From: Cerioporus squamosus
Taxonomy: Eukaryota > Basidiomycota > Agaricomycetes > Polyporales > Polyporaceae
Assembly (NCBI GenBank): GCA_022592435.1
Contig: JABYQS010000284.1
Span: 1 to 36,153, forward strand
DNA: 36,153 nucleotides
Reading direction: 5' to 3'
The notes below the pieces were generated by a model. That model was not told where the DNA came from and searched no databases. It worked only from the letters and a program-made list of their open reading frames with translations. The position numbers and the translations under genes were made by a program. How positions within the stretch are numbered: the first letter of the stretch is position 1; each line of letters opens with the position of its first letter. Shown here piece by piece: positions 8,993 through 20,026 of this stretch.

Positions 8993-10119
8993 ATGGGGAA
9001 GCTCAACATCGCCCACCACAAGTCGTACCACCCCTACAGGCGGGACAACATCGAGCGCGTGCGCAAGGACGAGGAGGAGGCGCGCCAGCGCGAGGCCGTC
9101 GAGGAGGGGCGGATGCTCCTTGCCGTGAGTCTCCTCTGCCCCTCGAGTTCTCTTCGCGAGCTGACTTTGTTCGTAGGACTCGGAGGCGCGGATGGACCTC
9201 CTCCGGCAGCGGGCGGGGCTGTCGGGATCGGGATCGAAGGGCAAGAAGGTGCGGGAGCGCGACGGGGAGGATCTGGAGCGGGCTGTGGCAGAGCGCGATG
9301 CTGCTGCAGCAGAAACCGTCAGTGCTGTTGCTGGCCCGTCGACTCTGACGTCCACGAGCGGGCACATCAACCTCTTCGAGGACCTCGAACGGGTGCGTGC
9401 TTCTGCCTGCCGCGTGCGGGAGGGTGCTGACGCCGAGCAGCAAACGATGGTGCACATCCCCGTGCGCTCGACGCAGAAGGGCCCGCCGGCAGCGGCGGAG
9501 AGCGAGAAGGGCGTCGCGCTTGCGCCGTCTGCGAAGGACCTGAACCCGTGGTACTCCGACACGGACCGCGAGCGGACTCTCAATGAGACGGATGAGGATA
9601 AGCGGTACGTCTCAGCTGCTCTATCCTGCCCCTCCTCTCCCGTGTGCGATCCTGACTGTCGACGCCAGGATACGCGACCTCGCACGCAAGTCCGTCCACG
9701 ACCCCCTCACGTCCATCAACTCCCAGCTCGCATCCCGCGACCGCTCCGCCTCGTTCTCGTCATCATCACGCGGTCGCGGTCGAGGACCAGGGCCCTCCAG
9801 ATCTGCCTGCCCTGCGGACACTGCGAATGCGCCCTTACGCCCTGAACCCCGCGCCCCGCCGCCACCGAGCACGGAACGCCTGGCCCGCGAGTCGGCAGAG
9901 CGCCAGCGCGCGCTGGAGCTCATCCGGCGGAAGAAGTGCGAGATGGCGGGGAGCGAGACTCCGAGCACTGTCCGGGGCGGGTCTGGGGGTGGAGGGTACG
10001 GGTATGGGGACGTGTTCAACCGGAGGGAGGTCGAGGAGGTGCATCAGCAGAGGGCGCGGAGGCGGGACTGGGGCCACATAGACCGGGAGAGTGACAGGTT
10101 CAGTTCGCGGCGGTGGTGA
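8993..10119 (+). CDS. LENG1-like CIR_N-domain protein, copy 2 (4 exons, 320 aa)
   Basis: Exons 8993-9124, 9177-9392, 9441-9604 and 9669-10119, with introns of 52, 48 and 64 bp. The start (MGKLNIAHHKSYHPYRRDN) matches the CIR_N N-terminal motif of LENG1-type proteins (KSWHV-RNKDN-like), continuing into a charged helix (ERVRKDEEEARQRE) and RMDLLRQRAG. Later parts are GHINLFEDLE, NPWYSD, an RDLARKSVHDPL motif, then ERLARESAERQRALELIRRKK and a Gly-rich, Arg/Glu-rich tail ending SSRRW. CIR_N proteins are nuclear and several are linked to splicing complexes (family knowledge); the exact role here is inferred. The 48-bp intron is a multiple of three without a stop, so retention would add 16 residues in frame. 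Intact. Relative to copy 3 it lacks 6 bases in the C-terminal RE-rich run. Confidence 0.85.
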
Positions 10120-10280
10120 GTGTCGTTGCGTTTCTCGCTGCGGGCACGGACGATTGGCGGATGCGGCTATCGGGTACGACGCGTGCGATTGGCAGGCATG
10201 CGGCCGCTCGGGGGATCGCTGGGAGGAAGCTGCTCCGGGCGAAGCGAATACTTCCGTCCAGAGCACGAATCCTGACCTTA

Positions 10281-10424
10281 GGGTGTTTTGTGGGTACATT
10301 TGGTGGGTGGGTGGCGTTCTCGGGTGTTCTGTGGGTATGTAGGGCAGATGCGGGTGTTCTCTGGTACGTTCGGCCGGTGGGTGGGTGGATGTTCTCTGGG
10401 CGGGCTCTCTGGGAGTTTAGGGCG
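10281..10424 (+). repeat. G-rich minisatellite-like tract with G-quadruplex motif (unit 2)
   Basis: Same tract as at 1172-1316. The four-GGG motif is at 10398-10422. Two bases are missing in one GGGTACGTTCGG repeat compared with unit 1. Remaining sequence in 10120-10922 shows no supported gene. Confidence 0.75.
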
Positions 10425-10922
10425 GATGTGTCGCACGCGCTCGACCCTCTTGACAGACAGACTTGGCTGTACAGGATCATGCTCGGGGTACGTCGTTCAT
10501 ATTCTACTACTCATCCTACGTCTACAGGTCGTGCTCGTCAGCTGGGACTCGGGAGGGCAGGAACTTGGAGAGACGGCGGGGAGAGCTGGGACAGGTGCAC
10601 CGAAGGGATGGCGCCGAAACGGCAGTTCTTCGCTTCTTCGCATACTAACCGCGCCAGCTTAGCCACGTAGGGACGTCTGGAGCCGCTGGATGGCCGCATT
10701 CATGTACTTGCGGCAGAGAATATATGTGTTTCCGCCGATATCCTGCTAGTGTAACTTTATAGCAGCAGCCGAGACGACAAGGAGCTGAACTCGAATCGCG
10801 CTCGGCACAGCATGCCAGCGCTCTCTATTAAACCACCACGATCTCAGGAACACAAACCCGGGAGCACTACGTACTCGACATGCCGAACACCAGGAGTCGC
10901 TACAGCGACACAAAGGACACCT

Positions 10923-11856
10923 TCAAGCCCTCATCTTCCGCTTCCACTTGCCAGTACCCTCCGCAGCAACTACCCACTCCTCGATAGGATCCGACTCGAC
11001 CGCCTCCACCGGATCCCACGCGTTCTCGATTGGGTCGGACTCGTCCTCTCGCCCCTCGGGCACGTAGTACCGGTCGATCCTGTCGTGCGTCGGGACAGCC
11101 CTCTGACGCTTCACGGACGGCTCGCCACGGTGCTTTGTCGGCGAGACCGCAATGAAGGGCGCAGTCGTGAGGCCACGGCGGCTGCCGCGGAGCATGCGGC
11201 TGCGCGACTTCTTCGTGTCCGAGCGCTGCATGCGCGAGAGCGCGTCCGGATGCGGCGCGTCTGCGATGGGCAGCTCGTAGCACGGCATGAGGGTGATGGG
11301 ACGAAGGACGACCTCCTTCGGACGCGGTGTAGACATGTCCGGAGGGCGGGAGAAGTTAACCGGCGGGAGCTTGAAGTCGAAGTGGACGCCGTGCATGGAT
11401 GATGCCTCCAGCTGCTTGCCGGGGAAGACTCTGCGCGGGCAACGCTCCGCCCTGCGCTTGTCGTCGGTGGTCGCATCGGCAAAGTAGATCTCACCGGCCT
11501 CCCACTTCCTCTTCAGCTCCTTCACCTTCTCGATGGCGCCCACGTTGCTCGGGTGAGCAAAGACCCTCGTCGGCAGGAAGCCAACGATCTTGTGCCCGGC
11601 CCCGACCATCTTCGCATATGTCTCCTCCGTCCAGCCCACCCGGACGGCTGGGAGACCCGTGGTACGTGCAGCTAAGCACTCGGTGTCGTCAGCATACAAG
11701 CTCACACTTTCAGTCACCTGGTAGTCTGCACGTACCTAGTGCGTTCTCAACGACTGCGGTCAGCTCACGTCGGGCTTGCTGGAGCTTCTGGTTTCCCGGG
11801 ATTGCATCCTCAGCACGCGGCTGCACCAATCGGAAGCGGTCTTTGGGGAGAGGCAT
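10923..11856 (-). CDS. Uncharacterised basic protein, copy 2 (two exons, 289 aa)
   Basis: Exon 1 11856-11736 and exon 2 11671-10923, with the 64-bp intron between. Length and frame equal copy 1. The N-terminus reads MPLPKDRFRLVQPRAED, with a few substitutions against copy 1; further changes include ARTTGLP for ARTKGLP, GWTEETY for GWTKDTY and GFLPTRVF for GFPPTRVF. The C-terminal half, with its basic patch and acidic stretch, is almost unchanged. Intact, and convergent with the LENG1-like gene 803 bp away. Family not recognised. Confidence 0.75.
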
Positions 11857-13268
11857 TGACGGTGTTCAAGAGGGGACAGCGGGCGGAGAGGCAGATGTGA
11901 CGGTACAGACAGAGGGGAGAGACATGCACCAATGGCAAACATCAGGTCTAAGTTATTTGTCGTTGACGCAGACCTGAACCCTTCGAAATAACTCCCGCCT
12001 CCAGGAGCCGGTGTCCGCTCTCGACTACCGGCGGCGATTGATTGCGCTTTTGCCCGTTCCTGTTGCAGAGCGGTCAAGACCCAGCCAGGTACGTTCATGC
12101 TCAGAGTGTTCCGATCAGACGTCATGTCAAAATTCCTGTTCGGAGTTCTAACCATCCCGCTTACTTGTGCCTGTGTAGAGCCCGGAATGCAATCACTCTG
12201 CTCGTCTCTTGCATGCAACAAGGACTGCGGCGCTGCAACCAGAACATGCGACCCCGAAGTCTCGCAGTCGAGTGAAGATGCTCAGACTGAGGACGGCCTA
12301 ACTGGCCAGACTTCACGAGCACATGGTGACAAGTAGCCAGCGGCAGGCATGCAGCCGGAACGCCAGCGTCGAGCGATGAGGGACGGAGGGAAGACTGTTC
12401 AATTGAGACCATGGAAGGTACGTATGTACTACACAAGTCGGACGCGGCTCAGAGTTCTGCTACCATGAAACATCTCACGCTAATCCCCGTCAGTACCGCC
12501 TACCGCATCCTCCGCGAATTTGAGAAGCTATTCGGCCGCCAATGACAGGCTTCCAGATTGATGAGGTGCGCACACACTCGGATACTTCGTACTCATATTC
12601 TCACTGTCTACAGCGGCTTGTATGTCCAGTGGCGGACGTCGCACGAGCGACTGGGCAGAAGCATCGATTGTCTCTGTTGCTGTAGCATATAGGTATGCCT
12701 TGTGTCTGCCAAGATCTCAGGATGACCACTGATCCATAGACGTTTGGCAGGGTTGAATCATATTTCATGTGCCCCGTTTCCGAACTGTCAAGATGGCTCC
12801 CGCCACTTCGCGCACTCTCAGCTTGGCCCGAGGCTCTCCCTGCCGACTCAAAACGTCAGTTCGTGTAGACGGTTCCCTTGTTACGCTGTCCCCCCTAGTC
12901 GAACCTGCGGCCCCCACTCCATGCAGATGGGAGTCACTGGCCACGTTTGAGTATGCAACACCGACAGGCGGACACTAGGACAACAATTTGTTCGAGGTTA
13001 TGCGGCCATCAGTGCACAGCGAGTCTTCTTCGGACTCTCAGGCTTCGCCGGTGTGCCGGCTCGATCCGGCCACTGGCCGTTGCACGGTGTCCGTTTGCTG
13101 CCACTACAGCGCCTGTCGTGCAGTATGAGCTGACTCTGATGCGGGTGATTGTCATCAGCAAGGCTGTGTCTTCCCTCTGTAGCTGTGTACGAAACATGCG
13201 GGCCCGTGCAAGACTCCGAGTCCCAGTCGGGAAGTTGAAAATTCCCGTCTGAACAGCCTGAGAATGTC

Positions 13269-13689
13269 GTGCACATCCCGCTCCTTCCATGCATAGGATG
13301 GCCAACCGTACAGCTCGAATATTCAGAGAGTTATGTGTACATAGTAGGACTTCTCCGAGACGGCCGCATGCTTACCCACGAACGTCATGGTGCCGGCGGG
13401 CTATTCGCACTCACCACTACCGCCAATACAACATTCCTTGACGCAGCGATGCTCTTCGGGCTTTTGTGCGAATGCAATATTCTCCGGCTCCATAGCAAGA
13501 CATGGACCGTCGTCGGCGCATGTCCAGATTCCGCAGACTCCGTATGCATGGAATGTCACCCGACTCGATGGTACTTACTATCCGGAGTCTGCCGCTGCAT
13601 GCCAGTGCAGGTGCCCAGCCACGGTGACCTCGAGTTGTGCCGCAGGTACCAAAGAGCCTGATCGGTACTCAATCCGAGTAGAAGGTTGA
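13269..13689 (+). pseudogene. Cysteine-rich ORF, split version (unit 2)
   Basis: Identical to the unit 1 copy at 4122-4542: two overlapping frames (13269-13661 and 13387-13689) that are one continuous ORF in units 3 and 4. Confidence 0.3.
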
Positions 13690-14646
13690 TTGCAGTCGGA
13701 CTCGGACGGACGTGGCACTCGACATCAAGTCCGGCAGAGACCCTGTGTTTCCGAGCACAGCGACTGCTCCTGTTGCTCGGATGCAGGCCTGGCCGGTTAG
13801 ACAGGCTACGGCGTACGCGGCCTCAGCTCAGGTAAGTACCAGCTCAGGAGCGCACTGGCACTCGAAAGCGTCAGGAACACCCTCAGCATCCGGCCTCTCT
13901 GAGTGCCAAAATGGTCACTCCACCGCCGCAAGCCGTCCGCAAAGCCCGACAACACCGCTCGGCCAAGATGCCGGGCGGCGGGCGCACAAGATGCATATGC
14001 AGTCTCTGCAGACTGTGCAAAGGCCGCGCATCGCATGAAGTGATTCGGGACCTCGAATGCAGGCTCCAAGGCAGCCGCAACAGCTCAATATCAAATCCGA
14101 AGGAGCACTCTTGTCGGGTGCATACAGGTCGTCGACACGACCTCCTCAACGCGTGTCTGCAGGGCTCACTGTCGTTCTGACGGCACGCAAGGGTCGTTGA
14201 AGCACACGCAGTCGCAGGCAACACGAACATACGGGCGGAAACGACTGGTACTATCGTCGCCGGCCACACCGTCACTGTCATGGTGCAATTACTACGCTCA
14301 CCGTCTACTTACTTATTCGATCTATTCGGCAGAACGCGCGCGTGTGTACGAGACGCCAAGCTCGCAAGGTTAAATGGCCACGCACGGTGCGTGCCATCGT
14401 CGACGCGGTACGCGGCGTCACAACGTCAAGGCTGAGCCGACGGTACGTCCAACCAGGTGGGTGCCCAACCATCCGCGCAGCCCGCAGCCCGCGATCGGCC
14501 GCAACCCGGGCTGATCACTCGCGAGGTTGCACATCCAAGCAGCGAGCGTGCTGCCGGTGACATCGCCTGCGCAGAGAACGTGCGTGAGTCGGCGGACGTG
14601 GCTCTGGCGTCCGGGCGCGGGTCGGGTGTGCTTGGAGAGGAGAGGC

Positions 14647-15068
14647 TATAAGCTGGCTGGCAAGGTGAGCGACCGGCCACATCGCACTTCTCCCCTACCT
14701 TGCTCCGACCGCCCCTTCTGCTGCCCGCCTCGCTCACCTGTGGTAAGTCTCACATTGTTGCGCGTCACTTCTCACTGACAGCTCTTCGCAGGTTGCTGCG
14801 CTGCGTTCCCGTGCTCTGCGCGATGCTGAAGGGGACATTGGGCTCCTGGGTAAGCACATCTTCGCTCACCCGTGGTGTGTCTCACCTCCTTGTGCGTCTT
14901 CTCTCGCAGATTGCTCGTCGCAGGTTGTTGCGGTGTGCCCCTGCTCGCTGCGTGACGCTAGGGAGATCTGAGGGTAAGCATTGTCAGTACGCATGCCCAC
15001 AGACGAGAGGTACTGACGTTAACGTTGCAGGACTCGACCGGGCGGCCGTCGAACTGACTGCTCTCTAG
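14647..15068 (+). other. Possible spliced locus with TATA-like box and duplicated module (unit 2)
   Basis: TATAAG at 14647-14652 and the two related modules at 14730 and 14862, as in unit 1. Here the last donor-like site is GGGTAAGCAT (canonical GT) rather than the GC form of unit 1, and the final short exon ends in TAG at 15066-15068. Confidence 0.3.
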
Positions 15069-16227
15069 GGTCGAGCTGACTGACGTCTCCGTAGCGTGCT
15101 GACTCGGAGAGTGGCGGGGCGTAATGCCGGAGAGGGTCGGCGGAAGCGCTTTCGAGAGGAGAGCGTGGTAGGTCGGACATGGACTGCCGTGATGGGGTTG
15201 TATGCGAGCGAGGAGCGGAGGAAGGTGCGTAGACGTACATGTAGACGCATGTAGTGTAGCGGGCGCAGTGGGTCGTGACTGGCCGCGGAATGTCGCGGCG
15301 CGGCGACTCCGTGGGCTGGCAGGGTGCGGACGGGCGGGCGAGGACGACGTGATGCAGAGAGGCCACCAGAACGAACCTGGCGGGTGCGGTACCGAGAGCC
15401 TGAGGTGAGAGGAGCTACGCGCGCGGAGCCGGAAGCGATGCGTGGACCCGAGGGATAGACTGTGCACAGTGAGCCACGGCGGAGATGGGAAGCAGACGAG
15501 GGGCAGAACGAGTCGGAGGTCGGTGCGTGCAGCGGGGTGGTGGGACAGGGTCGGGAGCCCGGAGGGGAGCACATAGTCGTATTAGAACTCACCTGTATGC
15601 GCGAGCAATCCTACTTGTGCGTCCAACCTCCGAGTCTCTGTCAGGACACCTCAGTCTTGGACGCTTGCACTCTGAGCGCTGCAGCGCGACGTACAGCTTG
15701 CCGGCGCATACAGTCGGGTGCGGGGAGGCTTGTATGTGCAAGAGACGGGGCAAGTCGTCAAGGCAGGAGACTGTGCGCGGGCACGCCGGCGAAGGCAGAC
15801 GAGAGGACAGCGCACAGGCTGAGTATGAGAGCACCGGAGGGGAGCACCAGCAGCGGAGAGGCCGGGCTCAGAGGAGGTCGAGCGCGAGCCAGGTTGTGAG
15901 CGAGACAGGCCGTGAGCAAGTGGGTGCGTGCAGGAGAGCGCAGCAGCAGTCTGGACGGGCGCACACAGCGAGAGGAGGGACGTGTGTACCCACCGTGAGC
16001 CGCGAGGAGAAGGGATGGCCGGGGACCCGCACCAGGCAGCCGGCAACGAGCGAGTGCGCAAGATGTCATCGCCGGAAACGGCCGCGCGAGGGGAGGACAA
16101 GTCGTCCATCTCTCAAGCCCGTCTCTCCCCTCCCTCGCCCAAATAGCCTCGCCCCAGCCATGCCTCCCCCGCCTCCCCAGCTGCCCGCCTCCTGTCCCAT
16201 CCTCTCCACCGCCTGCGCCGTCAAGTA
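15069..16227 (+). promoter_or_regulatory. Cyclophilin 5' flanking region (unit 2)
   Basis: GC-rich flank without a supported gene. Very similar to unit 1 over most of its length, but lacking the short GCCGGGGCGAGCATGC stretch seen near 6087 in unit 1. Pyrimidine-rich run and uORF directly before the cyclophilin ATG. Confidence 0.45.
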
Positions 16228-16228
16228 A
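16160..16228 (+). promoter_or_regulatory. 22-codon uORF overlapping the cyclophilin start (TAATG), unit 2
   Basis: Same uORF peptide as in unit 1, ATG at 16160 and TAA at 16226-16228, sharing one base with the cyclophilin ATG. Confidence 0.55.
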
Positions 16229-17106
16229 TGGCTTCCCAGGACCGAGCCCGCGCTAGAGCTCGCTCTGCATCGGGCCCCGACGTCTTTGTGTGTTCCTCTC
16301 CTCTCCTCTCTGCTTGTGCTCGCTGACGGTGCTGCTGCAGTTCGACATCGAGATCGACGGCATGCCCACCGGTCGCATCGTCTTTCGCCTCTTCGACGCT
16401 GTCTGCCCCATCACTGCACGCAACTTCCGCGAGCTCGCGACTGGCGAGAACGGCTACGGCTACTCGCAGTCGTATATCCACCGCGTCGTTCCCCAGGTGC
16501 GCTCGCCCCCTTGTCCGCATCTGATCCCAGGCTTACCATCTTCCTCATACTGCTACCGTACCATCACCGCAGTTCCACATACAGGGCGGAGACATCGTCG
16601 AGGGAAACGGCACAACCGGGCGGTCCATCTACGGCCCCACCTTCCCTGGTGCGTAAAGTTTCCTCTTTCGCAGTGCGCATCCCCTCCGGAGTCCGAGCGG
16701 CCGCTCATACGCCCTCTGTCTTCCCTCCGTCTGTCAACTGCACCGCACCGCACTCCGACTGCGCTGCTGCAGACGAGAACTTCCGCATACCGCACGACCG
16801 CCCCGGCCTCCTCTCCATGGCCAACCGCGGCCCGCACACCAACTCCTCACAGGTGCGTCCCGCTTCCCTTCTCGCGTCCTTCCCTGCTCCCACTCGCTTC
16901 TGCGTTCCCGGTCGACGTCACGCTGACCGCACCCGCAGTTCTTCATCACGACCGTCCCCGCACCGTGGTGCGACATGCGGAACGTTGTCTTTGGCGAGGT
17001 CGTCCGTGGGATGGACGTCGTCCGCCGCATCGAGTCCTACGCGTCGGATCACATCCTCTACAAGCCCTCCGTCGACATCCTCATCGCGCGCTGCGGCACC
17101 GTATGA
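16228..17106 (+). CDS. Cyclophilin-type peptidyl-prolyl cis-trans isomerase, copy 2 (5 exons, 179 aa)
   Basis: Exons 16228-16287, 16341-16496, 16573-16648, 16773-16852 and 16939-17106. The third intron is 124 bp, 23 bp longer than in copy 1. Against copy 1 I count 11 synonymous codon differences and one amino-acid change (L6 to R), so the protein sequence has been held while the DNA drifted. It keeps the same catalytic set (R68, F73, Q76, F126, W134) and the same unusual N139 and R116. Intact, and almost identical in DNA to copy 3. Confidence 0.93.
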
Positions 17107-17520
17107 CCCCGCCACGCTCGGACATCTCTCGCCTCCCATCTCAAGACTCCCATCTACCGTCTGACCGCACACGACCCTGCATATGCATTGTACTATATCG
17201 CACACGTCCGTCCCTCTTGCCTATCACTCTTCGTTCGACCTCCTTTCGTTCCATTCACGACATGCTTGCCCTTCCTGCTCCCTGCTCGTCTCCATCCTCA
17301 CGTTTGGCCCGCACCACTCCGCGTGCTCACGAATCGTGCTCTGCCGCACGTAGACCCCCCAAAACCTCCCGTGCCCAAATGTACTTGTAGCTAATTGCCC
17401 CTCCGGCAATAATTGGATTGCCCACTGCGCGCCGTGCGCCGGTCTCCTCAGGCGTGGCATGCTCTGCCCGCCAACGTCGTGTACTGCGGCGCTGTCTTGG
17501 CGCGGCTTCGACGCTTGTAT

Positions 17521-17668
17521 GTATGTTTTCTATCTGAGATCTACGTGCGAGAGAAGCGTGCAACCATGCTATGTATCATGGCATTGTATTTGCCGCGTAG
17601 TAGGTGTGGGCACAGGCCCCGGTGATCGCACGCTTGGCGGCGCATTTCGTATGTCTTCTATCTGAGAT
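17521..17668 (+). repeat. Paired direct repeat GTATGTYTTCTATCTGAGAT (unit 2)
   Basis: Copies at 17521-17540 and 17649-17668, 128 bases apart, as in the other units. Confidence 0.6.
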
Positions 17669-17697
17669 TCCTCCGAGGACCCTGCGCGTGCGCGGAA

Positions 17698-17712
17698 CAA
17701 GTACAGTACTTG
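17698..17712. promoter_or_regulatory. Perfect inverted repeat CAAGTACAGTACTTG (unit 2)
   Basis: Same 15-base element as at 8594-8608, about 385 bp upstream of the LENG1-like start. Confidence 0.45.
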
Positions 17713-18097
17713 ACAGGCACGGCGCACGCTATACCGACGCGGACGAACCCGGGGATGTCGGGCTTAGCCATGAGCTTCAAGGTCAGGTCTATGTGAACAC
17801 TGGATGGGCTCTGACGTCTCTACTTGCCCCCAGGCCAGCCAGAACTCGTCAGTCTCAGTCTGCTCAGTACCGAGGATCATCGATCAGGTCGATGGACTCC
17901 GTCCTGAACGGAGGACCGCCGCGTATGGAAGGCGAAACGCCCGGCTCGCGTGGAGATCGCATGGGCGAGCGCACATGCGTCTCCGCGGGCGAACGCTCTT
18001 GGACTCGTACCTCACGCTTACCGTCCTGCTTGCTGCTTGCTAGGTTCCCTAGGCACATCCACACAGCGCAAGCACGGCCAAGCACACATAGCGGACG

Positions 18098-19230
18098 ATG
18101 GGGAAGCTCAACATCGCCCACCACAAGTCGTACCACCCGTACAGGCGGGACAACATCGAGCGCGTGCGCAAGGACGAGGAGGAGGCGCGCCAGCGCGAGG
18201 CCGTCGAGGAGGGGCGGATGCTCCTTGCCGTGAGTCTCCTCTGCCCCTCGAGTTCTCTTCGCGAGCTGACTTTGTTGGCAGGACTCGGAGGCGCGGATGG
18301 ACCTCCTCCGGCAGCGGGCGGGGCTGTCGGGCCTGGGAGCGAAGGGCAAGAAGGTGCGGGAGCGCGACGGGGAGGATCTGGAGCGGGCTGTGGCGGAGCG
18401 CGATGCTGCTGCAGCAGAGGCCGCGAGTGCTGTTGCTGGCCCGTCGACTCTGACGTCCACGAGCGGGCACATCAACCTCTTCGAGGACCTCGAACGGGTG
18501 CGTGCTTCTGCCTGCCGCGTGCGGGAGGGTGCTGACGCCGAGCAGCAAACGATGGTGCACATCCCCGTGCGCTCGACGCAGAAGGGCCCGCCGGCAGCGG
18601 CGGAGAGCGAGAAGGGCGTCGCGCTTGCGCCGTCTGCGAAGGACCTGAACCCGTGGTACTCCGACACGGACCGCGAGCGGACTCTCAATGAGACAGATGA
18701 GGATAAGCGGTACGTCTCAGCTGCTGTATCCTGCCCCTCCTCTCCCGTGTGCGATCCTGACTGTCGACGCCAGGATACGCGACCTCGCACGCAAGTCCGT
18801 CCACGACCCCCTCACGTCCATCAACTCCCAGCTCGCATCCCGCGACCGCTCCGCCTCGTTCTCGTCATCATCACGCGGTCGCGGTCGGGGACCAGGGCCC
18901 TCCAGATCTGCCCGCCCTGCGGACACTGCGAATGCGCCCTTACGCCCTGAACCCCGCGCCCCGCCGCCACCGAACACAGAACGCCTGGCCCGCGAGTCGG
19001 CAGAGCGCCAGCGCGCGCTGGAGCTCATCCGGCGGAAGAAGCGCGAGATGGCGGGGAGCGAGACTCCGAGCACTGTCCGGGGCGGGTCTGGGGGTGGAGG
19101 GTATGGCTATGGGGACGTGTTCAACCGGAGGGAGGTCGAGGAGGTGCATCAGCAGAGGGCGCGGAGGCGGGACTGGGGCCACAGAGATCGGGAGAGGGAG
19201 AGGGAGAGATTCGGTTCGCGGCGGTGGTGA
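18098..19230 (+). CDS. LENG1-like CIR_N-domain protein, copy 3 (4 exons, 322 aa)
   Basis: Exons 18098-18229, 18282-18497, 18546-18709 and 18774-19230. Intact. Same domain order as copy 2: N-terminal CIR_N segment, GHINLFEDLE, RDLARKSVHDPL, ERLARESAERQRALELIRRKK and a Gly- and Arg-rich tail. It differs from copy 2 at several residues: GLGAKG for GSGSKG, AEAASAV for AETVSAV, KKREMAG for KKCEMAG, and a fuller HRDRERERERFGSRRW tail. The first intron ends in CAG rather than TAG. Alignment with copy 2 suggests this tail is the ancestral form. Confidence 0.85.
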
Positions 19231-19391
19231 GTGTCGTTGCGTTTCTCGCTGCGGGCACGGACGATTGGCGGATGCGGCTATCGGGTACGACGCGTGCGAT
19301 TGGCAGGCATGCGGCCGCTCGGGGGATCGCTGGGAGGAAGCTGCTCCGGGCGAAGCGAATACTTCCGTCCAGAGCACGAATGCTGACCTTA

Positions 19392-19535
19392 GGGTGTTTT
19401 GTGGGTACATTTGGTGGGTGGGTGGCGTTCTCGGGTGTTCTGTGGGTATGTAGGGCAGATGCGGGTGTTCTCTGGTACGTTCGGCCGGTGGGTGGGTGGA
19501 TGTTCTCTGGGCGGGCTCTCTGGGAGTTTAGGGCG
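19392..19535 (+). repeat. G-rich minisatellite-like tract with G-quadruplex motif (unit 3)
   Basis: Same tract as in unit 2; four-GGG motif at 19509-19533. No gene supported in 19231-20026. Confidence 0.75.
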
Positions 19536-20026
19536 GATGTGTCGCATGCGCTCGACCCTCTTGACAGACAGACTTGGCTATACAGGATCATGCTCGGGGT
19601 ACGTCGTTCATATTCTACTACTCATCCTACGTCTACAGGTCATGCTCGTCAGCTGGGAGGGCAGGAACTTGGAGAGACGGCGGGGAGAGCTGGGACAGGT
19701 GCACCGAAGGGATGGCGCCGAAACGGCAGTTCTTCGCTTCTTCGCATACTAACCGTGCCAGCTTAGCCACGTAGGGACGTCTGGAGCCGCCGGATGGCCG
19801 CATTCATGTACTTGCGGCAGAGAATATATGTGTTTCCGCCGATATCCTGCTAGTGTAACTTTATAGCAGCAGCCAAGACGACAAGTAGCTGAACTCGAAT
19901 CACGCTCGGCACAGCATGCCAGCGCTCTCTATTCAACCACCACGATCTCAGGAACACAAACCCGGGAGCACTACGTACTCGACATGCCGAACACCAGGAG
20001 TCGCTACGGCGACACAAAGGACACCT

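Larger units (their letters stand above)
1..9111 (+). repeat. Tandem repeat unit 1 (9,111 bp)
   Basis: First of four head-to-tail units. Base 1 corresponds to 9112, 18217 and 27226, all inside exon 1 of the LENG1-like gene. Gene order is LENG1-like (+), unknown gene (-), a long gene-poor stretch, cyclophilin (+), then the start of the next LENG1-like gene. It matches unit 2 best between about 4050 and 4850 and unit 4 best over the cyclophilin gene and its 3' flank. It keeps a segment of about 586 bp (3015-3600) that units 3 and 4 lack, and lacks a block of about 460 bp that they carry. Confidence 0.97.
11857..15068. other. Gene-poor middle region with exon-like fragments (unit 2)
   Basis: Same layout as 2742-5950. 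It keeps the segment corresponding to 3015-3600 (here about 12120-12719) but differs from unit 1 by small frame-changing indels, for instance a 6-base insertion near 12239 and an extra 8 or so bases near 12368. Near 13041-13190 it carries an intermediate version of the block that is long in units 3 and 4 and missing in unit 1. No intact gene supported. Confidence 0.5.
17107..18097. promoter_or_regulatory. Spacer between cyclophilin and the next LENG1-like gene (unit 2)
   Basis: Contains the hairpin (17394-17410, 5-base loop), the paired 20-base motif (17521-17540 and 17649-17668) and the inverted repeat CAAGTACAGTACTTG (17698-17712). The first 300 bases are a clearly different version from unit 1 and the same as unit 3. 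No supported ORF. Confidence 0.5.
9112..18216 (+). repeat. Tandem repeat unit 2 (9,105 bp)
   Basis: Second unit. All three main genes are intact (its LENG1-like gene starts at 8993, just before the chosen unit border). The middle region matches unit 1 nearly perfectly over about 13200-14000, while cyclophilin and its 3' flank match unit 3 almost base for base over about 16140-17630. Confidence 0.97.

Noticed and set aside
8768..9685. Long minus-strand frame (305 codons) and similar ones over the LENG1-like genes
   Set aside because: Antisense to spliced coding exons and rich in R, S and P; explained by GC-rich codon bias.
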